From assembly GCA_024362935.1 (NCBI GenBank), contig JANCRA010000006.1, forward strand, positions 30,683,924-30,747,923: a stretch of DNA of 64,000 bases, given 5' to 3'. The DNA is from Setophaga petechia. Taxonomy: Eukaryota; Chordata; Aves; Passeriformes; Parulidae. The notes under the pieces are model-generated. The model made no database searches. It was not told where the DNA came from and saw nothing but the letters and a program-made list of their open reading frames with translations. Every line of letters starts with the position of its first letter. Position 1 is the first letter of the stretch. Positions 50,101-62,100 of this stretch are shown here, piece after piece. A program made the translations under genes and the position numbers.

Positions 50101-53100
50101 TATTAATTTTAGGTACATTAAAAGCAAATGGCTCCATGTCATCTGGTGTAGGGGGATACTAAAAAAGCAGTCTTTCAAATCAAATAACAAGCAAAGTCCA
50201 ATGCTGTGGTAAAGCTGCTGGTGAGGGCAGCCCTGGTTGTAATGCTCCAATGTCTTTCATTACAGCATTTACTGCTCTTAAATCATGTAACAGATGCAAT
50301 TTCTTGATCACGAATATTGGTGTATTCCAATCACTATTGGAAGGTCGAATATGTCCTAAATGTAACTGTTCCTTTACTAATTCGTTAAGGGGCTCAAGCT
50401 TTTCTTCAGGGAGCAGCCACTGGGCAGCCCATATTGGGTCATTGGACAACCATTGTATTTTTAGCACGGGTAGGCCCCCTGTCCCAGTGGCCACCCCGCA
50501 AAAGGTGAGGTCTGCAAAACCGTGCCCCATTGCGATAATACGTCCCTTCCCAAAATCCACAACGGTGTATGCATAGTGTATGGTTTGACTGGAGCTGTGT
50601 TCCCCTCTTTGTCTGTAATGGTGCACCAGTTTTTACTCTGGTAAGTAGTGGCATCTCCTCCAATCCCTGTGATTTGCCCCGTTACACTTAAAAGAGGCCA
50701 GATCTTTGGCCAATACATATATGGAATGATCGTAACATATGACCCTGTATCAAGCATCATTTCCACTTCTTATGCTCCCATTGTTGCCTCCAGTGTTTCT
50801 CCAATTTTGTTGCAGATATTGACCCACCAAGCTGGTCTTTTAGATGTAACAGTGGTAGCAAATAGTACCAGGCTCTTTCCGGTGCTTCCAAAGCCATTCT
50901 CTCCTCGGTGCACAGAAGACGCCTGAGGTACCATGGGCTGGAATGGTATCAGCTGTGTGATTTTGCTGCCCTTTGGTATAGTCACAGGTGGTAGGAATAC
51001 CTTTACCATAATCTTGATGGGGCCTGTATAATCAGCATGAATTAATCCAGGTATCACAAAAATTCCCTGTTTGCTGATAGATGATCGGCCTATTAATAGG
51101 GCAGCCAGGCCTCCTCCAAGAGTATCAGTGCCTCTTTTAATTTATCCACAAATGCCAAAAATGGTTCCTTTTCTCCTTGTAGGATCTTTAAATAAGGAGG
51201 ACTGATCTTCCCAATTTGCAGAAGGGCTGCAAAGGCTTCCAGTGCTGCAGCCTTAGGTTGTCCCAAAATACGAGCATGTAAGGCAGCCTGTCGCTGCGGG
51301 TCCCGATATTCTCCTGAGCCCATCAATTGCTGCAATGTAGCCAGTCAGAGGGGATCGTCCAGGGGAAGGTTTAAATTTTCTAACTGTTTATCCTCTGATC
51401 GCTCCTGCCATTTTGATAAGAAAAGCTGATAGGATGTTGGTCCCAGTAGCATTTCCATTACTACCCGGGTATCAGCCGGAGTAATTTCTTGATATTTAAA
51501 GAGAGCCTGCACCTGTCTCTGCACAAGCTTATTATCGATTCCATAACTCATGACTGCATTTTGTATTTTTGTTATAACAGGCCATTCTGTTGGAGACCAT
51601 TCTGGCCCATTTACAGTATTAATGACAGGATCAGAGACCAGTGGTTTGAATTCAAAAGTTCCTGTGAGTTCTGCATTAGTTACAACCCCTGTCCATCTTC
51701 TTGCCATATTAAAATTAGGGTCTATGGGATGATCAGAACTCAGTTTTCGCCCAGTCAAATCTTGTCCTGGTAACACTCGGGACGGAGAGGGAGAAGGGAG
51801 AGAGACAACCGCCAAGTCTGCTTGTCTGTTACGGATCTGCTCTCTCTCCTCTTGAGTTAGACTGTACATGGACCCAAATTTACTGCACAAGTAATTATCC
51901 AACTCTTCTTCAGTCATTTCACCATCCTCAGCCCATCTGATTAACCCTTTCTGCTTTTCCCATGTTAGGTCTATTGGCTGCCACGCTGTGGACTCTGTCC
52001 ATCTGGGAGTCCTTTCTCAGCACTACATCCTTTTTCTCATTCATCAAGCTGTCTTTCTATGTGTGTGATGCCTTCCTTTACTGCCTCTGCTGCCTTCCTG
52101 TATGCCTCTGCTCGTAGCAGTCTGGCAGCACCCCCATCAATTCTCTTCATTTCCTGTAACATCTCTAACATTATTCTTTTTTGCTCCTCCAGCTCATTCT
52201 GCAAAGCTTTATCTTTCTCTTCAGGAGGAAGGGGTACATTACACGACTCAACCTCCATCGGGGTAGCACTAAGGTTTGCAGGTTCCTGTTTCTCAGTCTG
52301 TACATATGGTGGTATAACATCATCAAACGTGCCCTTAAATCCTGCTGTGCAACTACAATCTTGGTGTCACTAAGAGAGTCCCAGCTACTAGCATGGCTTA
52401 AGTTTCTCAGTTCATTTTGTACCTTAGAATAGTATATTTGTGGCTCCTTTTCTGCCATTTTCCCTTCTTTGAAGGTGGCATTTGAGTCCTGCGGGGCTTT
52501 TACCCCTGACATTACCTCATGAAGGGCCCCAACAACCTTAGTTTCCGCATGCAGTTGCTCAATCATGAGTTGGACTTGTTGATATGTCTTGGCCAATTCT
52601 TTTACCCCTTTTCCTCCTATTTATACTCTCTCCCAAATCTCTTCCCCCACCTTGCTCCATGTTCCTAATTCAAAAATCTGGGCAGTTTCAGTTAATAAGC
52701 CTAATCTTCTGCACCAAAATAATAAGTCCACAAGTTCTGTTCTCGGGACTTTATGACCAGTTCTTTTGGCAATGTGCTGCTGCCCATCTATTGTGGCTTT
52801 TTCCTACTGGTTATAGCTCTTTAGCATGCACCCTGCACGTGCCTTAGCTGTACTTGTAATTGGTTGGCATAAGCTAAGCAATATCTGTTTTGTGGTTAAT
52901 TGTAAGCTATTTTAAGCTGCTACATCCACACAACTTGTTTTTCTCAGCCAACTTCTTTGTTCCAACTCCCAGTCAATGACCTGTGACTTTGAGCCTATAT
53001 GCATTCATAATATTATATGCATTCATAATATTTGAGCCTATATGCATTCATAATATTATATGCATTCATAATATTTGAGCCTATATGCATTCATAATATT

Positions 53101-56100
53101 ATATGCATTCATAATATTTCATAATCCCTAAGGCTCCAGCACAGCTGTGTCTCCAAAATGCTGTGCAGGGCTCCTGGCTTGGGCCTCTCCTGCACAGACA
53201 CCCCTTAGCTATGTGCAGAATGGCTCTGTTTGTCTGGGCAAGCCTGTGTAGGGGGGTGTCTCCCTGCAGTTCTCCTTCCATGGCTCGTGGTTTATTTTGG
53301 GACTGATGTGGGTGTAAAGTGTCAGCCTGAAGCAAAACACTCAGCGTGGACATTGAGAGCACTGGGCTAGGAGGCTGCTTGCTGTCCTGAGATGCTGAAA
53401 TAACTTGGATGAGGTGAAACTGTCCAGTGGCCAAACGGAAACCAATTCCTTCCTTATAGCCATCGGCTGATTGAGGTTTTCAGAGCTCAGAGGAGAGTGC
53501 TCCTGGCATGGAACACTTTCTCTAGGAACAGTTCTTCACAGCTCTTAAGCTGGACAAAGGCTATCTGTGTACTACAGTCTTCCCTGCCCCAGCTCCCATC
53601 TTGTACTTGGAGTCCCCTATAACTGTGGTGCATCCTGTTATTATTCTCTACTTCTGTGGGGTTTAATTAAAATGCAGGTCTTTAATTTTTAATTTTTCCT
53701 TCCTGTTGATTCGACTGTCTCTGTGTGAACGAGGTCTCGGTGCAATTACTGTGCTCCCTGTGGAGAAACAGACATTTAATTCAGCCAGCAGACTTTTTCT
53801 TGGAGGGGGTTTATTTTCCTGATCTTCCTACTCAGAGGGATGCAAAAGCAAAACGTCCAGTGAGTAAAGAATGCAACACTTTATTTGGTTGTTCTGGACA
53901 CGTTTGCTGCATCTCAGTTACCAAAATGTTGTGTTCCTTGCAGAGAGCTGACTCCTTAAGCAAAGGGCTTGTGATGAAGCTGCTCAGCACAATTTACATT
54001 AACAAAGCGAGTTGAAACCATTGAGGCAGTCGAGGTTTCTCTTCAAAACTCTGTTCTTGTAGCAGTGATGTAAAAATATGGAGTTTTTTTGTAGCATTAA
54101 GCTGTCTCATGATTTGTTGACCTGAGAACAGGACCAGGCAAGTACCTTGTGCCTGCTTGCTGTGGGGACCAGAGGAGACAGAGGCTCCTGCTGCTGTTTG
54201 GGACCCAGCTGAGCTCCTGGCAGGGAGATCAACTCTGAACCTTCAATAAAGAGTGGAAATACTGGTGCTCAGATTTCCATTGTCCTTATTTAAGTCTGCT
54301 TCAGCTAACTTAGTGCTTTTGCTATCTGAACTCTCCTTGTGCAGCTGTAAGTCCCTGCTGAAACGTGCAAAGACAGGATTTCTCTGCACCTCCTGAATTG
54401 CAGTCCCAGGCTTTCAAAATACTTCAGGTTCTTTCAGCTCCAGACCTGAGGCTTCCTCAGTTCCCCTTGTCTGTGTCTGGTTATTTTCTCCGTGTTCCCA
54501 GAGATCATATCTGTATGTATCAGACACTTCCAAATGTAGCCTTGTTCTTTCTCCCCATCTTTCCAGCTCCAGCCGTGTCTGTTCTGTTTGACTTAGCGGT
54601 GTTTAACCTAACAGGCTTGTTGATAGAAGTGGCTTGTGAGGCTGATCCTTGTTCTGACCCCTGAAACTTGCTGGGAGCACGGTAAAACCTTGGTGAAAGA
54701 GAAGTGCAGCGTTATCAGAGGCAGTCCTGGCACACAGATCCTGGCTGTACCTGTGAGTAGTTCGGGATCCTCATGCTGGTGGCAGGGACACGCTTGGCAT
54801 GTGCCTTTTGTTGTGGTTTGAGTAAGGTATGGCCCCTTTCTGCCACATGTTCTGAAGATTGCTTTGATTTGTAAGCTGCCAGCTTAGACTGAAATAGTGT
54901 GTTGAGGCTAAGAGTGATTTGATGGGATTTAAGCTGATTTTTATCCATCCCCCACACACCCTGCCCCCCGCCGATGGAGAGGATAAACATTCCATTGTTT
55001 TTTGTGTGAAGTGCCTTTTAGTACCAGCAGCCCAGCACTGAGGGATGAAGAAAGCAGATGTGTCCCATGTCTTTTTAAACTGCTTTTGTTTTTCTGATCA
55101 CTGTAAAGGAGCCTTTTAATTTTTTTAATTTTTTTTTCTCCCCCCCAAGCAGCAAGTGCTCCACAGGGTTTGATCAAAGCTCATAAATGATGAATTGAAG
55201 GAATGCCCGGCGGAGAACAGAACGCCCTCCTTGTGCTCTGCTCTGTGTGCTGAGAACACCATTGTTTCTTCCCGTACCTTTTCCATCCCCGAGCCCGGGG
55301 CTGCAGAGAAAAGGCCTTTGTTCCTTGCCTGTCAGCTGAGACAATGCCAGTGTGTTGTCCTACCTCTGCTCTCAGCACCTGACTGGCCAGAGCTCTGTGG
55401 GTTTTGGCAGGCTGAGCACAATTGTCCTCGGGCTCCAGCGTTACAAAGGAAGGAAACAAACGGCTTCACAGCCTCCCTCCTGCAGATCCCGGCCTGTGTG
55501 TGTGTGTCTGTGCCTGCTGTTTCCTTTGGGATGCCCAGGAAAAGCCAACAACCTCTCCTGTGCTCTAGGTTGAGAGATATTGCTTCACCTAACTCCCATG
55601 CACTCAGGGGGACAGGAGAGGACAGAGGCCCTGCAGTCCTGGTTTTTGGTACCTCTTTGTGACTTCTGCAGCATCTCTGGTTGTGCTGTCTTGTGATGCA
55701 AAGCTCTGCAAAGGAGAGAGCTGTAGTCCTCTCTTGTCTTGGTTTTTGGGGGTTTTAGCAGGAACAAGAACTTTGCAAATGAGGGGGGAGAACAGATGGC
55801 ATGGGTTGGGGTGGAGAGGAGGGCAGGGACGTGTTGTCCTGGCAGGGACACGTTTGGGGAGGTGTTGGAGTACAGACCATGAGCCTGGCTCTTCCCTGCT
55901 GCTGGCCCTGTGTGAGAGACCAGAGTTTAGGCAGAGCCACAGATGCTTCAGGATGAGAGCAGCAGTACTTGCTTCAACACCTGCCCCCAATCCTGTTGGG
56001 AACAGCCTTTAGCTGCATCTCCTGCTGTTGTACACCCAGGCTGATCCTGTCTGCCCTCAGGCATTGCAGCAAATCAGTGCAAAAGGTGGTGGAGGTGCAA

Positions 56101-59100
56101 TCAGCCTTGCAGTGCTGCATTGCCAGGCACCTGGCAGCACTGTGAAGTGCTGTAGTTCAGGTGCAGGCTTCAGTCAGTGGCACTTGTGCCAAAATCCAGC
56201 ATCAGCTCTTCTTTTATTCCCATCTCCTGCTGGACTTCACCCCTCCATGAACAGCCCTGATGTTACACTTGATCTGGGAGAAAGAGCTCGGCAGTGGGTT
56301 TGAGAAGAGCAGTGCTGATGCCTGCTAACATTCCATGCCAGAGGCCAGAGATGCCCGTGCCATGGAGTAAGGACCTGTCACAAAGGCAGTGCTGGCTCCT
56401 GGCCAGTGTGACAGATGATGTCTAGTCACCACAGCCCGCCCAGGGTGACGGTGTCACAGGGGTTTGTAGAGGATGGAAGAGTCAGGATCTTGATTCCATG
56501 ATCAGAAGGCTTGATTTATTATATTATGATATATATATATAACATTATAACTATACTACATAGAGATAGAAAAGGAAAGGAGCTTCTTCAGAAGCTGGCT
56601 AAGCTAAGAATACAATGGAAAGAATAATAACAAAGGTCTGTCTCTCTGCAGAGAGCAAGAGCAGCTCCACCGTGAGTGGTCAGTAAATCCAAACACCCAC
56701 AGAAGACCAATCACAGGTGGACCTGTTGCATTCCACAGCAGCAGATAATAATTGTTAACATTTGTTACAGAGCTTCTTCAGGCTCCAGCAGGAAAAATCC
56801 TAAGAAAAAGATTTTTTACAAAAGATGTCTGCGACAGCCCAGCAACTTTCTCTGGCCTCTGCTATCCTCAAACTGAGCTGTCTTGGCTTCAGGTTTATCT
56901 TTACCTGAAGTTTGTTTAGGGGTATGCCTCTGAATTCCCCCAGCTGGTGGTAACTCCTGTGAAACTGTGACAGCACCAATGTTCCTGTTACTCAGAGCCT
57001 GAGCTGGGCTGCAGAGGGCGAATTCCATCTGCTCCCAAGCTCCCCGTGCTGGGAGGCAGAAGTGCAAACAGCTTTAACCAGAACAATGTAGCATTGCCTG
57101 GGTGAAGAATGTGATTTACTTGCATATGTGTGGCATGTGAACACCAGGGCCAGAGGGCACCACTCGAGTCCTCTCCTTTCTCTTTCCTTTTTTTCTCCCT
57201 GCCCTTGCCTGAGCCACTTGCTAGCACTTTTGTTTGGGGGTGAGCAGAAGAATGTGTGGGTTGACAAGAAGAGGTGGGAGCGAGATCTTTGGGAGCCTGG
57301 AGTCTGAAACTGAAAAAGCCAACAATTAGGAAAGCCTTGTAGACAAGTTTAAAATTAGATTGACCCTATGCTTTCATATTGCTGGAATTTAATTCCTCTG
57401 ACCCTGAGGCTTTTGGTCTGGCTCAAAGCAAGGGTTCCCAGGCTGTGGTCAGTGGAGGCCAGTGCAGTCTGGGGCTCTTGTGTGGCCATGGGTCTGTATC
57501 AGAGACAGATGCACCCCTGTCCACCTCCTTGTATTTATGGAAGGTTGGAGAAGTTCAGTCTTGGAAAGCCAAGGAAGCCTCATATTTCTGTCTTTGTATC
57601 AGCATGGGGCTTGGGGCTTGTGTCTGGAGCCTGTTCTCCCTCAAACTGGGATACTGCTGTGTGTAAAAGCTGATCAGAGCTTTTCCTTTCTCAGACATGA
57701 TTGTAACTGTTTCTCTTCTGTTCCTGTTTGCAGGTTGTGCAGCCTGACATTAAAGAAACTGGTAGTCTTAAAGGAATTGGATAAGGAGCTTATTTCTGGG
57801 GTCATTGCTGTCAAAATGCAGGTAATTACTGCCCAGTTCTATGAATTGTATTGTTTCACTAAGAATACTGCCAGGTGCCCAAACTGAGCTTTATCCCCAC
57901 GTTGCATCCATAGGCTTCTTCCCAAGCCCATCAGGGTGTTCTGGGTCTGTGTAGACTCTTTTCTTACCCATCTCCCACGTTCCAAACTCATTTCACTGTT
58001 GTAAGTGAAGAATATTGTTCACCAATGGCTCAGCATGAGCTTATCTGCTTGTAAAAATGCTCTTCACAGATCACATGTGCCCTTTTCTTCCTGAGCTGGC
58101 ACTAAATCCAAACCTGGATCTCTGTTTAGCAGTCCAGGGCTGAACATCTTGGTAACTGGGTCTTGGTTTGGGGGAGTGAGGGCCTTCCCCTGCTGCTGGG
58201 CAGCTCTGCTGTCGAGTCTGTAGCCAAGCTTGTCAGTGGGTTTGTAGGGTGCCTGTGCAGACTAATTGCTTTTCCTAAAGTACAGTTGTCATCCTGAGTA
58301 AATAACCCACTTCAGGGCAGATGTTTGTGCCATTTAATGAGGTGCCTCCATGTAGGTCACTCTGCCTGGAGGGGGGAAGGAAGGGGGCTCAGTGCATCAC
58401 AGCCTCAGCTGGGTCCACGTGCTCCCATCACTGCTCACCCTGAAGTGCTTAACCAGGAAAAGCCTAGCAGACCTGTAAGTAGAACATTAACTGGGCTGAA
58501 AAGCTGCTGCTTTTCAAATGAAGAGCTAGGCAAACCCCTGCAGAGAGCTGGTTGTGTCAAAGCATGCAAAGTCTCCTTTGGAAGGTGAAATCAGGAAGGC
58601 AAAACACATAGCTGAGGATTTAATTGGGATCTCTCATCTCTGAGTGGTCCAGCTGGGATAAAAATGTGCCACTCTTAAGTTGGAGGGGGTTTGTGCACCC
58701 ACAGCAGAGGGCAGAAAGGCAGGGAATGGCTTCACACACCTGGATTTGTGGCAGCCTCAGAAGAAGCACTGCTGTGGGTCTCCAGGCTGTCAGATACTGC
58801 TTATCAAGGTTGAAAGCTTTCCATATGTTTGGACTCCTGGATGATGAATGCATCACTGTAAGCACCTGAGGCTTGTCAGAGACTGATCTGTGCCCAGACA
58901 GTGCCAGACTTGGGTTGAAGGATTCAGAAGCTTTCATTTAGAGCAAGACCTTCTTTTCCTGTCCAGATTACTGCTGGTTACACTTTCTGTAGGTGAAAGC
59001 TTGCCCAGACCCACAGATCCAAAGGGAATTTTAAATTTTAACACGTGGGAGTTTCACATCCCATTTTGTGTGTGGGTTGTGGTCTGCACTGCTGAAAGGT

Positions 59101-62100
59101 TCAGACACTGGAACCTGAGCATTCCTCTCCACACCAGGCCCTGCTATTAAAAATCCCTTCAGTGCCTGCAGGTTATGATGCTGATGCTGACAGGCTTTTC
59201 CAGGCATGCTTTATTTGCCAGCACTCAGGTTTCTGACAGGCTCTTGTTTGAGGCTGGTGGCACTGGATCATCAGCTACAAGGTCTCTGTCAAACGACTGC
59301 CTTTGTGTGGGGAATTGCACTGGAATTGTCAGACAGCAGAGCCCTTCCAGAGGGGATGACTGAATTCAGACCTAATGAGAGCATCTTACCTGCATCTCCC
59401 ATGCTTCCTTGCAGCCTGCAGAGCAGAGATGTTCAAAGAGTTGTCAGCTGTGTTTCCCGAGCCAGTTGCTCTGTTTATCTGCTGCAGTCTTTTAAAAGCA
59501 GCTATATTTGGTCTTTCATTAGGTTTTGGTTGCGTAACCAGCAAAGCAAGATTGCTGCCATTAGGAGCTTTGCACAAATGGAGCAGCTGCTGCTGCTGCC
59601 AGCAGCCAGGCTGGCTGTGCCTCCCTGGCACGTGTGCTGCTTGTCCTGGGGGCAGCCCGTGGGTGCCTGGCTGTGCTCTGTGTGTGCTGTCACATCTGCT
59701 GGAGCTCAGGCAGCTCGGTGTTCCCAGAGAGGAGCTGGAGCTGTGCAGGGCTGAGGCAGGGCTGCAGATCATGAGGAGGGGATGGAGACAAGGCTCTGCT
59801 GCTGTCTCATCTCCTGATGCTCTCTGAGGCTGATGGGGCAGACCACATTTCCCCCTGGATGCAGCTTGGAGGTGTTTAGCCCCCCAGTCTGTCTCTGATT
59901 TCCCAGATGCTGCTTTTTTGAGAGCTGCAGTTCTGTGCTTCTGGGAGATCAGCCCGTCTGGACGAAGCCAGATCTGCAGCCTCAGCAGAACGCTGAGCCA
60001 GAGACCTCTGAAACTCACACTGTGTTTGAACAATGCAGAAGGGTTTGCTAGGCAGCAGTCTGTCATGTTTTCCTGCTAGTTTTCCTTCAAACATTGCCTG
60101 AAATGAAATGCTCACACAGTAAATAGCCTGGTAACTCTGTTAGCATAAGGCAGCCCACACACAGGGTTGATTTGGAGCTGCCCTGTGATATATTAAATCT
60201 CCAGACTCCACTGAGATGCTTAGTGAATTTTTTCTTTAATATCCCTAGCTCCTGGCAATTGTTTAAACAGGTTAAAGTCCCCGTTTTCCCCGGGGAGGGG
60301 TGTGTGCACAAAAAGAAAAGCCCAGTCTGCCATGGCTAATGGCAGAGATTTAAGCATGATGCTGCAGCTCCAGACCCAGGAGACAAGAGCCTTGTACCTA
60401 TTGGCTGAAGTGAAAATAGGAGACTTCGACTCCAGGGATGGGGGTTGACTCACAGCTTTTCAATGCTGGGGTTTGGCAGAACAAAAGCTGCATTGTTGCA
60501 GTTAGGGACAGTAAATATGCCCAAATCTTTATTAGTCAAATATCTCCCTTTCATCTCATTAATATTTCACAGAAGTACAAGGTCAGAGCCATCCGTTCAC
60601 TTCTCTGTGGCAGTCCCTGACGACGTTTCCTGGTGTGCAGTAAACAGGGCTGGGATGGGATGTGAGAGGTGCCTTCGGGGCAATTCACTCACTGCTGCTG
60701 GACTTTGTTTCCCTGCAGGGCTCCAAGCGCATCCTGCGCTCCCACGAGATCGTGTTGCCCCCGAGTGGACACGTGGAGACAGAGCTGGCGCTGACCTTCT
60801 CTCTGCAGGTAGGGCTGCTGCTGCTCCCCCGGGCTTGGCTGCAGGGAGCAGGGCTGCCTGGAGGCTCCCAGGTGATGCAGGGCTGCCTGGTGGCTCCCAG
60901 GTGGGGCAGGGCTGCCTGGTGGGATGCAGGGCTGCCTGGAGGCTCCCAGGTGATGCAGGGCTGCCTGGTGGCTCCCAGGTGGGGCAGGGCTGCCTGGTGG
61001 CTCTCAGGTGATGCAGGGCTGCCTGGTGGGATGCAGGGCTGCCTGGTGGCACTGAGGTGATGCAGGGCTGCCTGGGGGCTCCCAGGTGATGCAGGTCCTG
61101 GTGAGCAGGTAAACTGGGCTGCAGGTCCTGGTGAGCTTGTCTGACTCTTCCTCTCAGGGGCCTGGAGCAGGGTCCTGGCTCCCAGCTCCTCCACAGGGCA
61201 TCCTGGAGTAGGAAGGCTTTGCAGGCTCTCCTCTTCAAGGCATAGCTGTGGCAGGAGCTGAAGCACAGCAAGTTGGCTCTTTTTTGCCTTTTGTTGCCTT
61301 GTTAATGAGCAGGCAGTGGAGGATGGCAGCCATGAGGCTGGTGTGGAGTGTCAGGCTGACAGAAGGCAGTAGTAGGAATGAGTCAGGTGAGTTTGTGATT
61401 TGCAGTTGCTGAGGGAGGCACCATTTGGGGAAGCAGGAGCAGTGTGCTCATAGTTGCTCCTGGCTCTGGAGTCACAGGAATAGCTGTGAATTGGAATAAC
61501 TGCATTGTTTGGTTCCTCTTTTCTTCAAAGCCTGCTGCCCTGGTGCTGCCTCCTGAGCAGGGAAATGAGGTAAATAAGGGCTGGCTTGCTGAAAGTGAGA
61601 GAGAGGATCCTGCACACATAGAGCAGAGCCAGACAGACCTCAGGAGCATTCATACCTGGATTATCTTTGTTTTGTGACTGTGGGTTAGAGCTTGACTTCA
61701 GGACTTTGATCTGGTAAGGGGAAAGGCTCAGGTGATGATGTGAGGCTGGTGGTTGCCCAGACCTGTGCAGAGCTGAAGCAGGAAAGCTTTCACTGCAGAC
61801 AGATGATACCCTGCAGCTGCCCAAGCAGATGGCTGGGCTAACTGCAGCATTGCACCCCCTGTTTTGGGAACAGGAGTAACCAAGGATGCCAGGAATATCT
61901 ACACCTGCATCCTGTGGCTGCAGCTTTCCCATGGCTGGGAGCAAAGCTGTAAGACAAGCCAGGTCTCCCTCTGCCAGTCCTGTGTCAGCAAGGAGCAAGT
62001 GTGCAGATCTTTTGGAATTCATTTGGATTATGGTGTGTTGGGCTTTTTCCTGGGGCTCAGAGCAGTGCTGCAGCAGGGTGCACAGCACTGCCTTTAACTG

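Larger units (their letters stand above)
49420..52787 (-). mobile_element. Degraded betaretrovirus-like (ERVK class) provirus fragment
   Basis: Reading down the minus strand, the order is gag (matrix, capsid), dUTPase, aspartic protease, and reverse transcriptase with its connection region. A dUTPase between gag and protease is characteristic of betaretrovirus-like elements. The copy is broken by several frameshifts and in-frame stops. It lacks nucleocapsid zinc knuckles and ends in the reverse transcriptase connection region, so RNase H, integrase and env are absent. I found no convincing LTR or primer-binding site at either end. It lies antisense within PACS intron 1. Its relation to the four solo LTRs nearby is not established. 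Confidence 0.9.
26119..57733 (+). other. PACS2: PACS2-like intron 1 (31.6 kb)
   Basis: GT at 26119 and AG at 57732-57733 bound this intron. Apart from the repeats, CpG-rich block and provirus listed separately, I see no exon, nested gene or structured RNA. The segments 27.3-36.2, 36.6-39.5, 39.9-45.7 and 53.1-56.4 kb are unique-looking intron sequence with only chance reading frames. A large first intron is common in this gene family. Confidence 0.85.

Noticed and set aside
52680..52760. TTTTGGTGCAGAAG on the minus strand as a primer-binding site after a 5' LTR
   Set aside because: Matrix-like gag coding sequence reads through this position and a Met-Gly start lies further upstream at 52787, so it is inside gag.
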